A stretch of DNA of 64,000 nucleotides from Fredinandcohnia quinoae (GTDB lineage Bacteria > Bacillota > Bacilli > Bacillales > Bacillaceae_L): contig NZ_JAKTTI010000002.1 of the NCBI RefSeq assembly GCF_022427965.1, positions 1 through 64,000 on the forward strand. Reading direction: 5' to 3'. Position numbers and translations under genes: made by a program. Under the pieces are notes generated by a model. It was not told the DNA's origin and ran no database searches. It saw nothing but the letters and a program-made list of their open reading frames with translations. Shown here piece after piece: positions 54,014 through 63,808 of this stretch. The first letter of the stretch is position 1. Every line of letters starts with the position of its first letter.

Positions 54014-54871
54014 TTAGTTTGCTGCAGGTTGATTTTTAATGGCATTATCCATGATTTCTGTACGTTCTTCTTCCGAAATTCCAGCTAAGATCTCATTTAT
54101 TTTTTCTGTTAGCTTGCTTCCTTTTTCAATACCTACTGCGATTGCGGTATCATCATCTGATGTTTCGAATCCATCTGTAAATTCAACCATTGCAAAGTTA
54201 TCATTTGCCGCTGAAGCACTAACACCTTCTGGTCGTTCAGAGACATATCCATCAATAACTCCTGATTCAAGCGCAACTCTCATTGCAGGGAAATTATCCA
54301 TTGCTGTCTGTTTTTCAACATCATTAATTTGGTCGATAACTGTATAGTGAAAAGTGTTTAATTGAGCAGTAATTTTTGCTCCTTTGAAATCTTGGATTGA
54401 AGTTGCATTATCATAATTTCCACCTTTTTTAACAACCATGACTAGATTAGATTTATAGTAATTATCGGAGAAATCAATTGTCTTTTTACGCTTTTCTGTT
54501 GGTGACATACCAGCGATAATAGCATCAATTTTACCTGAAGTTAATGACGGTACAAGCCCATCCCATTCAGTCTTCACAATAACTAATTCTTTCCCTAATC
54601 CATCCGCAATTCTCTTCGCAATTTCCACATCATAACCACCTGCATATTCTGCGTTGCCATCTATTTTTACAGCACCATTTGAATCATCCATTTGAGTCCA
54701 GTTAAATGGAGCATAACCAGCTTCAAGACCTACAGTAAAAGTTTCTTTCTCAGGCTTTTCAGATGCTCCAGATGTCCCTGCATCATTCGCCCCCTTTGTA
54801 CCACAACCTGCTAATAGAATAATAACTGATAGTGACAATGCTAAAAATATTGTTACGTTCTTTCTCATCAT
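54014..54871 (-). CDS. Amino acid-binding lipoprotein (lysine)
   Basis: 285 residues. Lipoprotein signal with LLAGC (Cys23), then a family 3 binding protein: FTVGLEAGYAPFNWTQMDD, IDAIIAGMSPTEKRKKTIDF and YSERPEG-like VIDGYVSERPEG. First gene of the operon, 53 nt downstream of the riboswitch terminator, so the predicted ligand is lysine. Confidence 0.92.
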   Translation of the reverse strand: MMRKNVTIFLALSLSVIILLAGCGTKGANDAGTSGASEKPEKETFTVGLEAGYAPFNWTQMDDSNGAVKIDGNAEYAGGYDVEIAKRIADGLGKELVIVKTEWDGLVPSLTSGKIDAIIAGMSPTEKRKKTIDFSDNYYKSNLVMVVKKGGNYDNATSIQDFKGAKITAQLNTFHYTVIDQINDVEKQTAMDNFPAMRVALESGVIDGYVSERPEGVSASAANDNFAMVEFTDGFETSDDDTAIAVGIEKGSKLTEKINEILAGISEEERTEIMDNAIKNQPAAN

Positions 54872-54923
54872 AATTTCTCTCCCTTTTATTTATTTTGCTA
54901 GAATAATCAGGCAAATTATACAA

Positions 54924-55190
54924 TAAAAAATAGACCTGAGATGAACTCAGGTCTATGTATGTATAGATGCCCTAAATCCCTCTTCTTTTCCCAAAATGAG
55001 ATAGCACAACTCAATAAACCGGGTGTTTATTGAGACAGTTCTGCAGCTCTTAACTACAGACCCAGCAAGTAATACTGAGAATATTACTAACTTCGGCGAC
55101 ATTCCCTTCTCCCTAGCATCACTGCTTCTCAAGCTCCACTAAGGACTGTTAAATATCGCGCCTCTACCTCACTTGCTAAAAGTGAGGTCT
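54924..55190 (-). ncRNA. Lysine riboswitch (L-box) with terminator
   Basis: On the minus strand the L-box core is clear: GAGGTAGAGGCGCG near the 5' end, GGGAGAAGGGAATGTCGCCG in the middle and TGCTGGGTCTG in the next arm. It ends with a terminator ATAGACCTGAG/CTCAGGTCTAT and T run at 54956-54924. Lysine binding would end transcription of the ABC importer. Confidence 0.95.
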
Positions 55191-55256
55191 TATTAAATTA
55201 TATTAAAATATTACAATATCATTTTTATGATGTCAACTTGGTAAAAATCTCCTCTG

Positions 55257-56402
55257 TTAATGGCTCACAATTGAAACCGTAGTTTGTAAGGTAATATTAT
55301 TGTATAACCATTCAACATCTGCGTTATGCATCCGAATGCAGCCTAAACTAATATGTTTCCCGATAGAGGATGGATCATTTGTTCCATGGATTCCATATTT
55401 AGTTCCACCCGTACCAGGTACATTAAGACCAAGCCACCGACTACCTAATGGATTTTTTGGATCTCCCCCTGGAATACCTTTCGTACTGTACCACGGGTTT
55501 TTAATCTTATTAACTATTTTAAAACTTCCTTCTGGGGTTGTTGAAGCATTTTTACCTGTCCCTACTGAGAAGGTTTTTATCATTTTATTATCTTTATAGA
55601 CAATAAGTTGATTTGTCTTTTTATTAATAACGATGTTAACTTCTTTTTTCCCCGTTGCATTTTCCCCCACTACTTGTGTTTCCCGCTCTTGCTTAGGGAG
55701 TTCTTCATTTTTTAGTAATGAAGCAGGGTTGGGAATTCGAAGCTTAGTACCGAATTTAACATTATTCAAATCCTTAATCCCATTAAAACTAGCTAAAGAT
55801 CGAATATAATCAGAAGTCCCATAATATTTTTTACTAATACTGATTAATGTTTCTCCCTTTTTTACATGATGAAAAAACATAAAATCAGGATTAGGAATCG
55901 TAAGCTTCATTCCAGCTTTTAATTCCTTTTCGGGATTTTTCAAACCATTTATACTAGCTAGTTTTTTTTGCTGGTTACTATTTGAAAAATAGATCATTGT
56001 GATACTATATAGGGTTTCCCCTGGTTTTACTTTATGTATAATGGCATTTTCGGCTTTTACCTTTTCGACTATATTTATTTTAGTTTCTACTATCTCCTTA
56101 TCCTCAATGTTATTAATGGAGGAGATTTCTTCCTTTTGTTCGATTTGTACAATTTTTTGATTCTCACCTTTTACTTTTTCTTTATGTTCCACACGCTTTA
56201 ATTCCAGAGGTTCCTTATTGCTCATCACATGTATGTCATTAGGTTTACTCTCTGAATAAAAAATAGGAACAAGTACCATTAAACTTGCAATAATTAATAG
56301 ACTCGTAATTAACATTACGGAAAATCGAAGTTTTTTCTTTCTTCTTTTGTGCCGATAAGCACGTGATATGAATTTATTTTGGTCATTACTTCCATTCGAC
56401 AT
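55257..56402 (-). CDS. L,D-transpeptidase with LysM repeats
   Basis: About 381 residues: a basic N-terminus and one membrane helix (28-50), a Glu/Lys linker, two LysM domains (KVKPGETLYSITMIYFSN, then HVKKGETLISISKKYYG), a proline-poor linker and a YkuD catalytic domain with HGTND and SLGCIRM (His, Ser, Cys). It crosslinks or modifies peptidoglycan in the wall. ATG 56402 has GGGGG 7 nt upstream; the frame to 56474 lacks a site. Related to B. subtilis YkuD-type enzymes. Confidence 0.9.
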   Translation of the reverse strand: MSNGSNDQNKFISRAYRHKRRKKKLRFSVMLITSLLIIASLMVLVPIFYSESKPNDIHVMSNKEPLELKRVEHKEKVKGENQKIVQIEQKEEISSINNIEDKEIVETKINIVEKVKAENAIIHKVKPGETLYSITMIYFSNSNQQKKLASINGLKNPEKELKAGMKLTIPNPDFMFFHHVKKGETLISISKKYYGTSDYIRSLASFNGIKDLNNVKFGTKLRIPNPASLLKNEELPKQERETQVVGENATGKKEVNIVINKKTNQLIVYKDNKMIKTFSVGTGKNASTTPEGSFKIVNKIKNPWYSTKGIPGGDPKNPLGSRWLGLNVPGTGGTKYGIHGTNDPSSIGKHISLGCIRMHNADVEWLYNNITLQTTVSIVSH

Positions 56403-56787
56403 CAATCTTCCCCCTACACAATCGATATGCAAAAGCACACCAAGTATAGCGCATATTTCGAGCCGAATATACAAATAATGACAAAAATAGGACCAATGAA
56501 ATTGAAAAATACTTCTTAATATCCATTAAGCAGTATTGCTTTCATTAAAGCCAAACCATAATTACCTATATGTGCCTATTCCTTTGCTCCCTATCAACAA
56601 AAACGTACTAAAGAAAAAGGATGGACAGGCAGCAGGTCCCATATGAAAACTTACTGTTAGGTACACCTGGATATATGGGGACAGGTCTCTCTCCCCACTT
56701 TTGTTATATTTAATTCTACATTGAATAAGATGACTAGGCTGTTTGAACGAGTTTCCCAATTTGCTATTTTTATTCCAGCCCAAGCTA
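56403..56787. other. Intergenic gap without recognisable gene
   Basis: AT-rich stretch upstream of the transpeptidase. It contains GGGGACAGGTCTCTCTCCCC at 56678-56697, a partial inverted repeat of a kind common in Bacillus intergenic relics, and no convincing ORF or RNA gene. A short minus-strand frame at 56562-56783 has no ribosome site. Confidence 0.5.
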
Positions 56788-57549
56788 TCACGTTAAATGT
56801 TTCATTTTTTGTAATTGCATACGTCGATTGAATAGACTAGGGTACGATAAAAAACCTAGCATAATGCTAGTAACAGCTGCAGTTGTTAATAATAGAAATA
56901 GAATAAGCAGTTGAAATTGTACTGCTTGGATTGGGTTTGCTCCTGCAATGATTTGACCACTCATCATTCCTGGCAACTGGACAAGCCCAATCGTTTTCTG
57001 GCTTTCAATTGTCGGTATCATGCTTGCCTTAATTGAAGTTATTAATTGTGTATGTATTGCTTGTTTTGGAGTTCCTCCAAGGGAGAGAATAAGCTCAGTC
57101 TGATCTTGATGCGCTTCTGTCTCTGCAATAAATCGATTAAGAAATAGTATCGCAAGGACCATGGAGTTTCCCAGAACCATTCCACTTAATGGTATAATAT
57201 ATTGAGCAGTAGGTGGGGTAATTTTGAAGCCAAGTAACACACCTTGAGTTAGAACTTCTATCAGGATGAATGTAACAGCAATCTTCCAGGTGATCCCTTT
57301 TATCGATGCCCCTTTTTTCCGTGCATTTTGAGTAGCTGCACCGATCATCACTGTCACCATTAGAAAAATATAGATTATGCTTTCTGATTCGAATACAAAT
57401 TTCAGCAAGTACCCAACAACAAATAATTGGATAATCGAGCGTATCACCGCGATTACTGTGTCCTTTTCAAGCCCAAGCTTAAAAGTTTTAGACAGTAGAA
57501 TTGGAATAAGAACGAAAATTAATGAAATAGATAATGCTGCCGTACTCAT
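56788..57549 (-). CDS. fetB: FetB-like ABC permease (UPF0014)
   Basis: 253 residues with about seven hydrophobic segments. Family blocks IRSIIQLFVVGYLLKFVF, LIVLGGTPKQA-like LILSLGGTPKQAIHTQL and GLVQLPGMMSGQIIAGANP are clear. E. coli FetAB exports iron and raises peroxide resistance. Start overlaps the fetA-like stop by 4 nt. Confidence 0.88.
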   Translation of the reverse strand: MSTAALSISLIFVLIPILLSKTFKLGLEKDTVIAVIRSIIQLFVVGYLLKFVFESESIIYIFLMVTVMIGAATQNARKKGASIKGITWKIAVTFILIEVLTQGVLLGFKITPPTAQYIIPLSGMVLGNSMVLAILFLNRFIAETEAHQDQTELILSLGGTPKQAIHTQLITSIKASMIPTIESQKTIGLVQLPGMMSGQIIAGANPIQAVQFQLLILFLLLTTAAVTSIMLGFLSYPSLFNRRMQLQKMKHLT

Positions 57550-58277
57550 CCTAATTGCCCCTTTACAAATTTCCTCACTCTCTCATTTTTAGGTGAAAGT
57601 AGCAAATTACTTTCTCCTACCTCTACAACTGTTCCATCCATCATCACCCAAGTATACGCACCAATATTGAGAGCTTGTTGTAAATTATGAGTAATCCATA
57701 TAATCGCTACACCATACTTACGATTAATTTTAACAATTAAAGCTTCAATCTCTGCTTGAGATACGCGATCCAGTGCAGAGGTAATTTCATCAAGCAGTAA
57801 TATTCTCGGTCGATTCACTAGTGTCCTTGCTATCGATACCTTTTGCCGCTGTCCGCCTGACAATTCTTTACTATTCCTTTTCAGAAATTCCCCTGATAAG
57901 CCGACATCATTTAATAATTCCTTTGCATTCTGTGTGGATAATTTTTTCCCTTGAAGCACTAATGGAAGCTCTAAATTATCCAGTACACTGCCACTAATCA
58001 TTGGTGCACTTTGAAGAGCAATTCCAACAGATCTTCGTAATTCCACAGGTTCATACTCATTAATTCGCTTATCTTTAATATAAATTTCTCCAGATTGATA
58101 AGAAAGCAGCCCATTACATAGTTTAAGTAATGTTGTCTTTCCAGCGCCCGATGGCCCCACCAGGGTAGTAATCTCACCTGCATAAAAGGAACCTGTAATA
58201 TTCTTTAAAATATGTACATCCCCACTAAAATAATTTACTTGATTTAACTGAATTGCTGTTTTGAAGCTAGAAACCAA
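57546..58277 (-). CDS. fetA: FetA-like ABC ATPase
   Basis: 243 residues: Walker A GPSGAGKTT, signature LSGGQRQKVSIARTLV, Walker B ILLLDEITSALD, switch His in ITHNLQQ. Overlaps fetB (ATGA). Possible metal exporter; the metal is inferred from family only. Confidence 0.87.
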   Translation of the reverse strand: MVSSFKTAIQLNQVNYFSGDVHILKNITGSFYAGEITTLVGPSGAGKTTLLKLCNGLLSYQSGEIYIKDKRINEYEPVELRRSVGIALQSAPMISGSVLDNLELPLVLQGKKLSTQNAKELLNDVGLSGEFLKRNSKELSGGQRQKVSIARTLVNRPRILLLDEITSALDRVSQAEIEALIVKINRKYGVAIIWITHNLQQALNIGAYTWVMMDGTVVEVGESNLLLSPKNERVRKFVKGQLG

Positions 58278-58330
58278 ACGATCACATCCTTATTGACTAG
58301 AGACATTGAAAACTATTTATATTTTAGCAA

Positions 58331-58372
58331 AAAAAGTAGTAGGCAACTCAAATAAGTTCCTACTACTTTTTG
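58331..58372 (-). terminator. Terminator of the aminotransferase gene
   Basis: AAAAAGTAGTAGG pairs with CCTACTACTTTTT; an inner GAACTT/AACTC segment gives a long hairpin directly after the ilvE stop. Confidence 0.85.
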
Positions 58373-58384
58373 AACAGATAAATC

Positions 58385-59455
58385 CTACAGTTTTAAAGTC
58401 CAGCCAAATGGATCTGTTATGTTTCCATATTGTATCCCGGTTAATGTATCATATAGTTTTTTTGATAATCGGCCGATCTTGCCATCGTTAATTATTAACT
58501 TCTCGTTTTTCCATAAGAATTCACCAATCGGTGAGATGACAGCGGCTGTTCCTGTACCGAATGCCTCTTCAAGATGACCGTCAATAGATGCCTGCCTGAT
58601 TTCATCCATTGTAATTTTTCTTTCCACAACACGTATATCCCAATGTTCTAGCAATTCAATGATTGACTTTCTAGTAATACCTTCTAGAATACTTCCATTT
58701 AATTCTGGCGTAATGATTTCACCATTTATTTTGAAGAAGATGTTCATACTTCCAACCTCTTCAATGTATTTCTTTTCTTTCCCATCCAACCAAAGTACTT
58801 GAGAATATCCATTTTGCTCAGCAATCTCAGAAGCTTTTAAACTACCTGCATAGTTACCGGCGGTTTTTGCGTTCCCAGTTCCACCAGCAACAGCACGAAC
58901 ATAATCATTTTCGACTGCGATTTTTACTGGATTAATACCTTCCTTATAGTATGCACCTACTGGAGATAGAATAATCATAAATTGATAGGCTTTAGATGGT
59001 GAAACTCCTAGATATGGTTCAGTGGCAATCATATAAGGTCGAATATAAAGGGAAGTCCCTTCTTCCGTTGGAATCCATTCTCTCTCAAGTGAGACTAATT
59101 GTTGCAAAGCACTTAGAGCTAATTCCTCATCAATTTGTGGCATACACAAACGGTCATTTGATCGATTCAATCTTTTCATATTTTGATCAGGACGGAATAA
59201 TAAAATTTGCTCATTTTTAGTATGGTATGCCTTTAAGCCTTCAAATACTGACTGCCCATAATGAAAAACGGTTGCTGCAGGATCTAGAGTAATTGGTTGA
59301 TATGGTACAATTCTAGGATCATGCCAGCCTTTTTCAACTGAATAATTCCAAATAAACATATGATCTGTGAAGTTTCTTCCAAATTCGAGTCTATCAAATG
59401 CCGGTTTTTTCTTCATTGTCGTACATAATGTAATATCAATATTGAGTTCCTTCAT
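58385..59455 (-). CDS. ilvE: Branched-chain amino acid aminotransferase
   Basis: About 356 residues, fold-type IV PLP enzyme. Typical blocks: YGQSVFEGLKAYH, IRPYMIATEPYLGVSPS, the PLP lysine in GNAKTAGNYAGSL, IEEVGSMNIFF and EAFGTGTAAVISPIG. It catalyses the last step of Ile, Leu and Val synthesis. ATG 59455 has AGGGG 8 nt upstream; codons up to 59521 run into the preceding gene. B. subtilis has IlvK and IlvE (YwaA, YbgE) of this kind. Confidence 0.92.
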   Translation of the reverse strand: MKELNIDITLCTTMKKKPAFDRLEFGRNFTDHMFIWNYSVEKGWHDPRIVPYQPITLDPAATVFHYGQSVFEGLKAYHTKNEQILLFRPDQNMKRLNRSNDRLCMPQIDEELALSALQQLVSLEREWIPTEEGTSLYIRPYMIATEPYLGVSPSKAYQFMIILSPVGAYYKEGINPVKIAVENDYVRAVAGGTGNAKTAGNYAGSLKASEIAEQNGYSQVLWLDGKEKKYIEEVGSMNIFFKINGEIITPELNGSILEGITRKSIIELLEHWDIRVVERKITMDEIRQASIDGHLEEAFGTGTAAVISPIGEFLWKNEKLIINDGKIGRLSKKLYDTLTGIQYGNITDPFGWTLKL

Positions 59456-59486
59456 GGTCTTTTCCCCTATCTTTTTTAATGTTGCC

Positions 59487-60506
59487 TTACCATCGATTGA
59501 TTGCATGCTCACAAAAAGCAACCATATCTTTTATCTCGATTATTTTTCCATCATCTAAAATTACCTGTCCATTAAATCTACCGAATACCTGATGGCACCG
59601 GTTATTTACCCAGAGGAGCTTTGTTTCTGTATAGTTGTCGTAAATAGGTGTAAACTCCATTTCAAACCTTCCATCATCACTCGAAAAATATTTCTTTGCC
59701 ATGTACCCGTTCTCAGAAAGATTGAAGTATACTTGATTAATTTTATGAGCCGTTCCGTCATAAAACAGCATGTTCTCAGTTGCAGCCTCTGTATTTCCAA
59801 ATCCATAGCCAATATTGAATCCAAATCGTTTACCGTCTACAAGACAGCTCCCATTCCCCCAATACCAGTTATGTTGAAATGGCCATACACCTCTGCCCCA
59901 GTCAAGTAACCCAAAAGATGTACTAGAATCAAAGATATATTCCTTATCATCAATTCTAGCAATACCTCTAGCAGGCATACAATTAATTTTATGATTATAG
60001 TAAAAGTAAGACGGATCCTCATCAAATGGTGTTGCAATTACTAGAGAGGATAAATCAGGTTGTTCTAAAGTAATATCAATATTCATCTTCTGTGCTTTTT
60101 CCCCACTTGATTTTACTTGTAGTCTACGGCTTCCATTAAAAACTTCAAATTTCATAATGAAGTCTTTTCTATGAAACATTAAATCTCCCTGTTCGGCAGA
60201 TTGGGGCATATGTAGCCGGTTAAATGGTAAGGCTAGCATTTTTGTTATGCTATATTTTTTCCCTGTCTCAAACTCAAATAAATTAGCAGAAATGCTACCA
60301 GCATATGAAACATGTCCAATTGTTAGTTGTAAGCAAACCTTATCATTTGATATTTGATAGAAGTCCCATTCTTTAACTCGCCAAGGTGGTGCTTTAATTT
60401 TTTCTCGGTTATACGTTAATACACCTTTTTTAGAGTATCCCCTTTGTAATAGGGTCCCTTCATTACTAAGTAAATTACCTGGTTCATGTATCTCTTTTTG
60501 AATCAT
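59487..60506 (-). CDS. DUF2804 domain protein
   Basis: 339 residues, soluble, beta-strand rich with many aromatic residues (RVKEWDFYQISNDKVCLQLT; LDWGRGVWPFQHNWYWGNGS). I recognise DUF2804, a lipocalin- or jelly-roll-like family of unknown function. It lies 18 nt after the MFS gene in an operon with a GH2 enzyme, suggesting a role in glycoside or glycolipid use. Confidence 0.8.
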   Translation of the reverse strand: MIQKEIHEPGNLLSNEGTLLQRGYSKKGVLTYNREKIKAPPWRVKEWDFYQISNDKVCLQLTIGHVSYAGSISANLFEFETGKKYSITKMLALPFNRLHMPQSAEQGDLMFHRKDFIMKFEVFNGSRRLQVKSSGEKAQKMNIDITLEQPDLSSLVIATPFDEDPSYFYYNHKINCMPARGIARIDDKEYIFDSSTSFGLLDWGRGVWPFQHNWYWGNGSCLVDGKRFGFNIGYGFGNTEAATENMLFYDGTAHKINQVYFNLSENGYMAKKYFSSDDGRFEMEFTPIYDNYTETKLLWVNNRCHQVFGRFNGQVILDDGKIIEIKDMVAFCEHAINRW

Positions 60507-60524
60507 ACTCCCACTTCCCCTCTC

Positions 60525-61805
60525 TTAATGAGTAATTCGAGCTTTTGTATATTTATTAGCAGGAATAAGTGGTAATAATGTAAATAATGTTATTACTGCA
60601 GAAACTAAAAATAATGATTCGTTAGGAACCATACCAGATACACCATCTATAACCATGTGAATCCCATATCGATTAATAACTATATTCGAAATTAGAGGGC
60701 CAATGACCATCGGCAAGCACACCGCAAAAACCATTTTAACTCCTTCAAACTGTCCTCTTTGTTGTTCAGGAAATAAGTTCTTCACCCAGGCAGTTATCGT
60801 CTGAATCATTAAGACGTAGCCAACTCCAGCTCCGAAAATACCTATTAATAAAATGACTAAATTTGATGAGGTGGCAATAAGAAGTAGACCAATAATATTT
60901 GCTATTACTGCAAACAAAATAATAGGAGTTGTTTTCCCTTTATTAATAGATTTGGCTACAGGAATTGTTAAGAAGATTGCTGCAACAAGACCAATTCCCT
61001 GCAGAGCACCAGACACTGAATAACTCATATTAAGATAATTATTTAAATAGATTGTTATATAAGGAAAATATACATTGAATCCGATAAAATATACACAATT
61101 AATGATAAAGACCCAAAATAGTTCTTTATTCTCAAGAACCGTTTTAATATTAAAAACCTCAGCAAATTGATGCCAGTAACCATGTTTATTTTTCCTTGCC
61201 TTAAGGTTTGGATGATCATTCAAGGTGAACAGTGTTAAAACACCCACTAAAGATACGATAGTTCCCATAACGATAAAGAATGGAAAAAAGTCAAAACGAT
61301 CAACGATTATTCCAGATACGACTGCTCCAAAAATAGTAGCAAGAACCGGCATTGCTGCAAATGCTCCACCAAGTTTGCCTCGATTACTAGGATTCGAAAT
61401 ATCAGTTGTCCATGGGTTATACCCTGCATCATATCCAGTTGAACCGAAGAAACTCATCACTGCATCGGCTGCCACAATAAACACGATCGCCACAATCAAC
61501 GGATCTTTAGGAAGAAATTCCGTTGCACCGAAGGCAATTGTAAAAATCCCCCAACAAATAAACCCGATTGCTATAAATGGCTTTCTCCTTCCAATCCGAT
61601 CACTCCAGGTGCCAATGATAAAAGTAGTCAATGTTGATACGATAGCGGTAATACCAACCATCCAAGAAATAATTGAAGGATCTTTTGCGATTTTGTCGTA
61701 TACAAAAGTGTTAAACCATGAGTTTTCAATGTTCCAGCATATTTGTCCAGCCATCCCGAGAACCCAAATTAACGTCCAATCTTTCCTCGATATTTGATTT
61801 TGCAT
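60525..61805 (-). CDS. MFS transporter, SLC45-like (sugar/glycoside)
   Basis: 426 residues with 12 membrane segments. The opening LIWVLGMAGQICWNIENSWF and motif A GTWSDRIGRRKPFIAIG fit the SLC45/GPH-type sugar transporters, as do GAGVGYVLMIQTITAWVKN. It follows the GH2 gene by 45 nt, so it likely brings in the GH2 substrate. Sugar unknown. Confidence 0.85.
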   Translation of the reverse strand: MQNQISRKDWTLIWVLGMAGQICWNIENSWFNTFVYDKIAKDPSIISWMVGITAIVSTLTTFIIGTWSDRIGRRKPFIAIGFICWGIFTIAFGATEFLPKDPLIVAIVFIVAADAVMSFFGSTGYDAGYNPWTTDISNPSNRGKLGGAFAAMPVLATIFGAVVSGIIVDRFDFFPFFIVMGTIVSLVGVLTLFTLNDHPNLKARKNKHGYWHQFAEVFNIKTVLENKELFWVFIINCVYFIGFNVYFPYITIYLNNYLNMSYSVSGALQGIGLVAAIFLTIPVAKSINKGKTTPIILFAVIANIIGLLLIATSSNLVILLIGIFGAGVGYVLMIQTITAWVKNLFPEQQRGQFEGVKMVFAVCLPMVIGPLISNIVINRYGIHMVIDGVSGMVPNESLFLVSAVITLFTLLPLIPANKYTKARITH

Positions 61806-61850
61806 ACTTACTCATATCTCCCCTCAAATATGAATTACTTTTCTATAAAT

Positions 61851-63689
61851 CTATTTTTCAAAAGAGGGTAGACTATTTATTTTTGAATCAATGCAGGATT
61901 GATTCAAATCATTCATTAAATCTACGTCCATTTTGATGATTTCCCTATCATATGTAAGTAAGCCATTTACCTCTTCCTCAACATCTGTAAGTTGGGTGTA
62001 CACAGCAGCTGAAACACCTTGATATATCAATGGCTTTAACTGATAATCAATCAAGGATTTATATGCAGCAAATAATGTAGGTTTTGTCTTAAACTTTCGA
62101 TAACCAAAACTTCTTTCTTCATCCCATACATGGTCTTTTTCATGGTAGCTATAACCACCATATTCGGATATAACGACTGAACGATCATTTATATGGCGAG
62201 GCATTGTTAACTTTCGGAAATAGATGTGTATACTCTTGATGTCACCAATCCGTTGGTCATGCCAACCACTTGCATGATCCACACATCGAGATGGGTCATA
62301 ATTTCTAACCCAATCTGCGATTTCAGCAGCATCAAATTGCCCCCAGGCTTCATTAAATGGAACCCACATCCCGATACTCGGAACATTATAGAGCGCATCA
62401 ATCATTTCTTTTAATTCCTTTTTGAAATTATCACGATTTTCTTTCTGCACCCTTCCAAGTGCTTTATATTTATCATCTTTAACTTTAAGACTCCTAAAAA
62501 GATTCGGTAAGATAAAATGATGAAGATGATTCCAACCACCACCGCCATTAATCATATCCTGCCATACAATTATTCCAAGACGGTCACAGTGGTAGTACCA
62601 TCTTGCAGGCTCAACTTTAATATGCTTACGAATCATGTTAAAACCAAGCTTTTTCGCAATTTCTACATCAAACTTAAGTGCTTCATCTGTTGGAGCTGTG
62701 TATAACCCATCAGGCCAGTAGCCTTGGTCTAGAATTCCATTCTGAAACAATGGGTTATTATTTAAAAATAAACGTTTCACTCCTGCCGAATCTCTTTCAA
62801 CACTAAATTTACGCATTCCAAAATAGCTTTTTACTTCGTCAATAATTAGTCCATTTCCAACTAATTGAACAGCTATATCATAGAGGTATGGTGTATCCGG
62901 ACTCCAAAATTTTGGATTTGGAATTTTTAAGTTTATGTTATCAGTATGACTTCCTTTTTCTATTACTAGTTTATTACCATCCTCAAAAACAATTGCCTCA
63001 ATTTCGAGATTATGTATTTTCCCTTCAATCTCTACGTGTAAGAGAAGTTCACTTTCATCAATATTTGGAGTCATACGAATCGATTTTATGTATTGCTTTG
63101 GAACTGGTTCAATCCAAATCGTTTGCCAGATTCCCGATACTGCGGTATAAAATAAACCTTTTGGATGTAGCGTTTGTTTCCCTCTTTCATGACCATTCGA
63201 ATCAGTTGGATCCCAGACACTTATAATAATTTCATTTTCACACTCGATGGAATATTCAGTTATTTCAAAAGAAAATGGATAATAACCTCCTGTATGCTCC
63301 CCCACCTTATGCTTATTAATCCATACTTCTGCTTTCCAATCTACTGCCCCAAAATGTAAAAGTAGTTTCTGATTCTTCCATTCATTTGGTATTTGAAATG
63401 TTTTTCGATACCATAGTTTTTCATTTGGTTTCAAAGGTTTTTTTACCCCTGAGAGACTTGATTCGACAGGGAATGGGACTAGAATTTCTCCATCATACTC
63501 TTGAACCTCATTCACAGCTTCCTCTCTAATCGCATATTCCCATAAACCATTCAAATTTAACCAATTTTCTCTCACCATCTGAGGGCGTGGATACTCCGGT
63601 AATGCTGAGGCTGGCTTCACTTCTTTTGCCCATCTAGTCATTAAGCCTCCCTCAACTGGCTTCCACTCCATCTTATTTTTAGATATCAT
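61851..63689 (-). CDS. Glycoside hydrolase family 2 enzyme
   Basis: 612 residues: an N-terminal sugar-binding jelly-roll (LNLNGLWEYAIR; VDWKAEVWINKHKVGEHTGG), an immunoglobulin-like domain, and a TIM barrel with acid/base Glu in VPFNEAWGQFD and the nucleophile Glu in VISEYGGYS. No signal peptide, so it acts in the cytoplasm on an imported glycoside. Shorter than LacZ; closer in size to beta-glucuronidase/mannosidase-like GH2. ATG 63689 has GAGGAGG 6 nt upstream. Confidence 0.9.
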   Translation of the reverse strand: MISKNKMEWKPVEGGLMTRWAKEVKPASALPEYPRPQMVRENWLNLNGLWEYAIREEAVNEVQEYDGEILVPFPVESSLSGVKKPLKPNEKLWYRKTFQIPNEWKNQKLLLHFGAVDWKAEVWINKHKVGEHTGGYYPFSFEITEYSIECENEIIISVWDPTDSNGHERGKQTLHPKGLFYTAVSGIWQTIWIEPVPKQYIKSIRMTPNIDESELLLHVEIEGKIHNLEIEAIVFEDGNKLVIEKGSHTDNINLKIPNPKFWSPDTPYLYDIAVQLVGNGLIIDEVKSYFGMRKFSVERDSAGVKRLFLNNNPLFQNGILDQGYWPDGLYTAPTDEALKFDVEIAKKLGFNMIRKHIKVEPARWYYHCDRLGIIVWQDMINGGGGWNHLHHFILPNLFRSLKVKDDKYKALGRVQKENRDNFKKELKEMIDALYNVPSIGMWVPFNEAWGQFDAAEIADWVRNYDPSRCVDHASGWHDQRIGDIKSIHIYFRKLTMPRHINDRSVVISEYGGYSYHEKDHVWDEERSFGYRKFKTKPTLFAAYKSLIDYQLKPLIYQGVSAAVYTQLTDVEEEVNGLLTYDREIIKMDVDLMNDLNQSCIDSKINSLPSFEK

Positions 63690-63714
63690 AGCAAGCCTCC
63701 TCTAAACTTAATTT

Positions 63715-63743
63715 ATTATAGCACTTTTCGACTAATTTCAGTA
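63715..63743 (-). promoter_or_regulatory. Promoter of the GH2 operon
   Basis: Minus strand TACTGA (63743-63738), 17-nt spacer, TATAAT (63720-63715), about 26 nt before ATG 63689. Confidence 0.65.
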
Positions 63744-63771
63744 TATTCTGACTCACAAAAGAAAAATAATA

Positions 63772-63797
63772 GGAAAAGAGGACAAGCTCTTTTCCCA
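63772..63797 (-). terminator. Terminator of the alcohol dehydrogenase gene
   Basis: GGAAAAGAG and CTCTTTTCC around GACAAG; the minus-strand flank continues CTATTATTTTTC. Core wording resembles the terminator at 52441-52476. Confidence 0.75.
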
Positions 63798-63808
63798 TTT
63801 CACCATTT

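Noticed and set aside
56562-56783. Short minus-strand frame in the gap next to fetB
   Set aside because: No ribosome site, no family resemblance and low-quality composition; likely chance.
61225-61797. 190-codon frame antisense to the SLC45-like MFS gene
   Set aside because: It is opposite a well-supported membrane protein gene, has no ribosome site and shows composition expected of a shadow frame.
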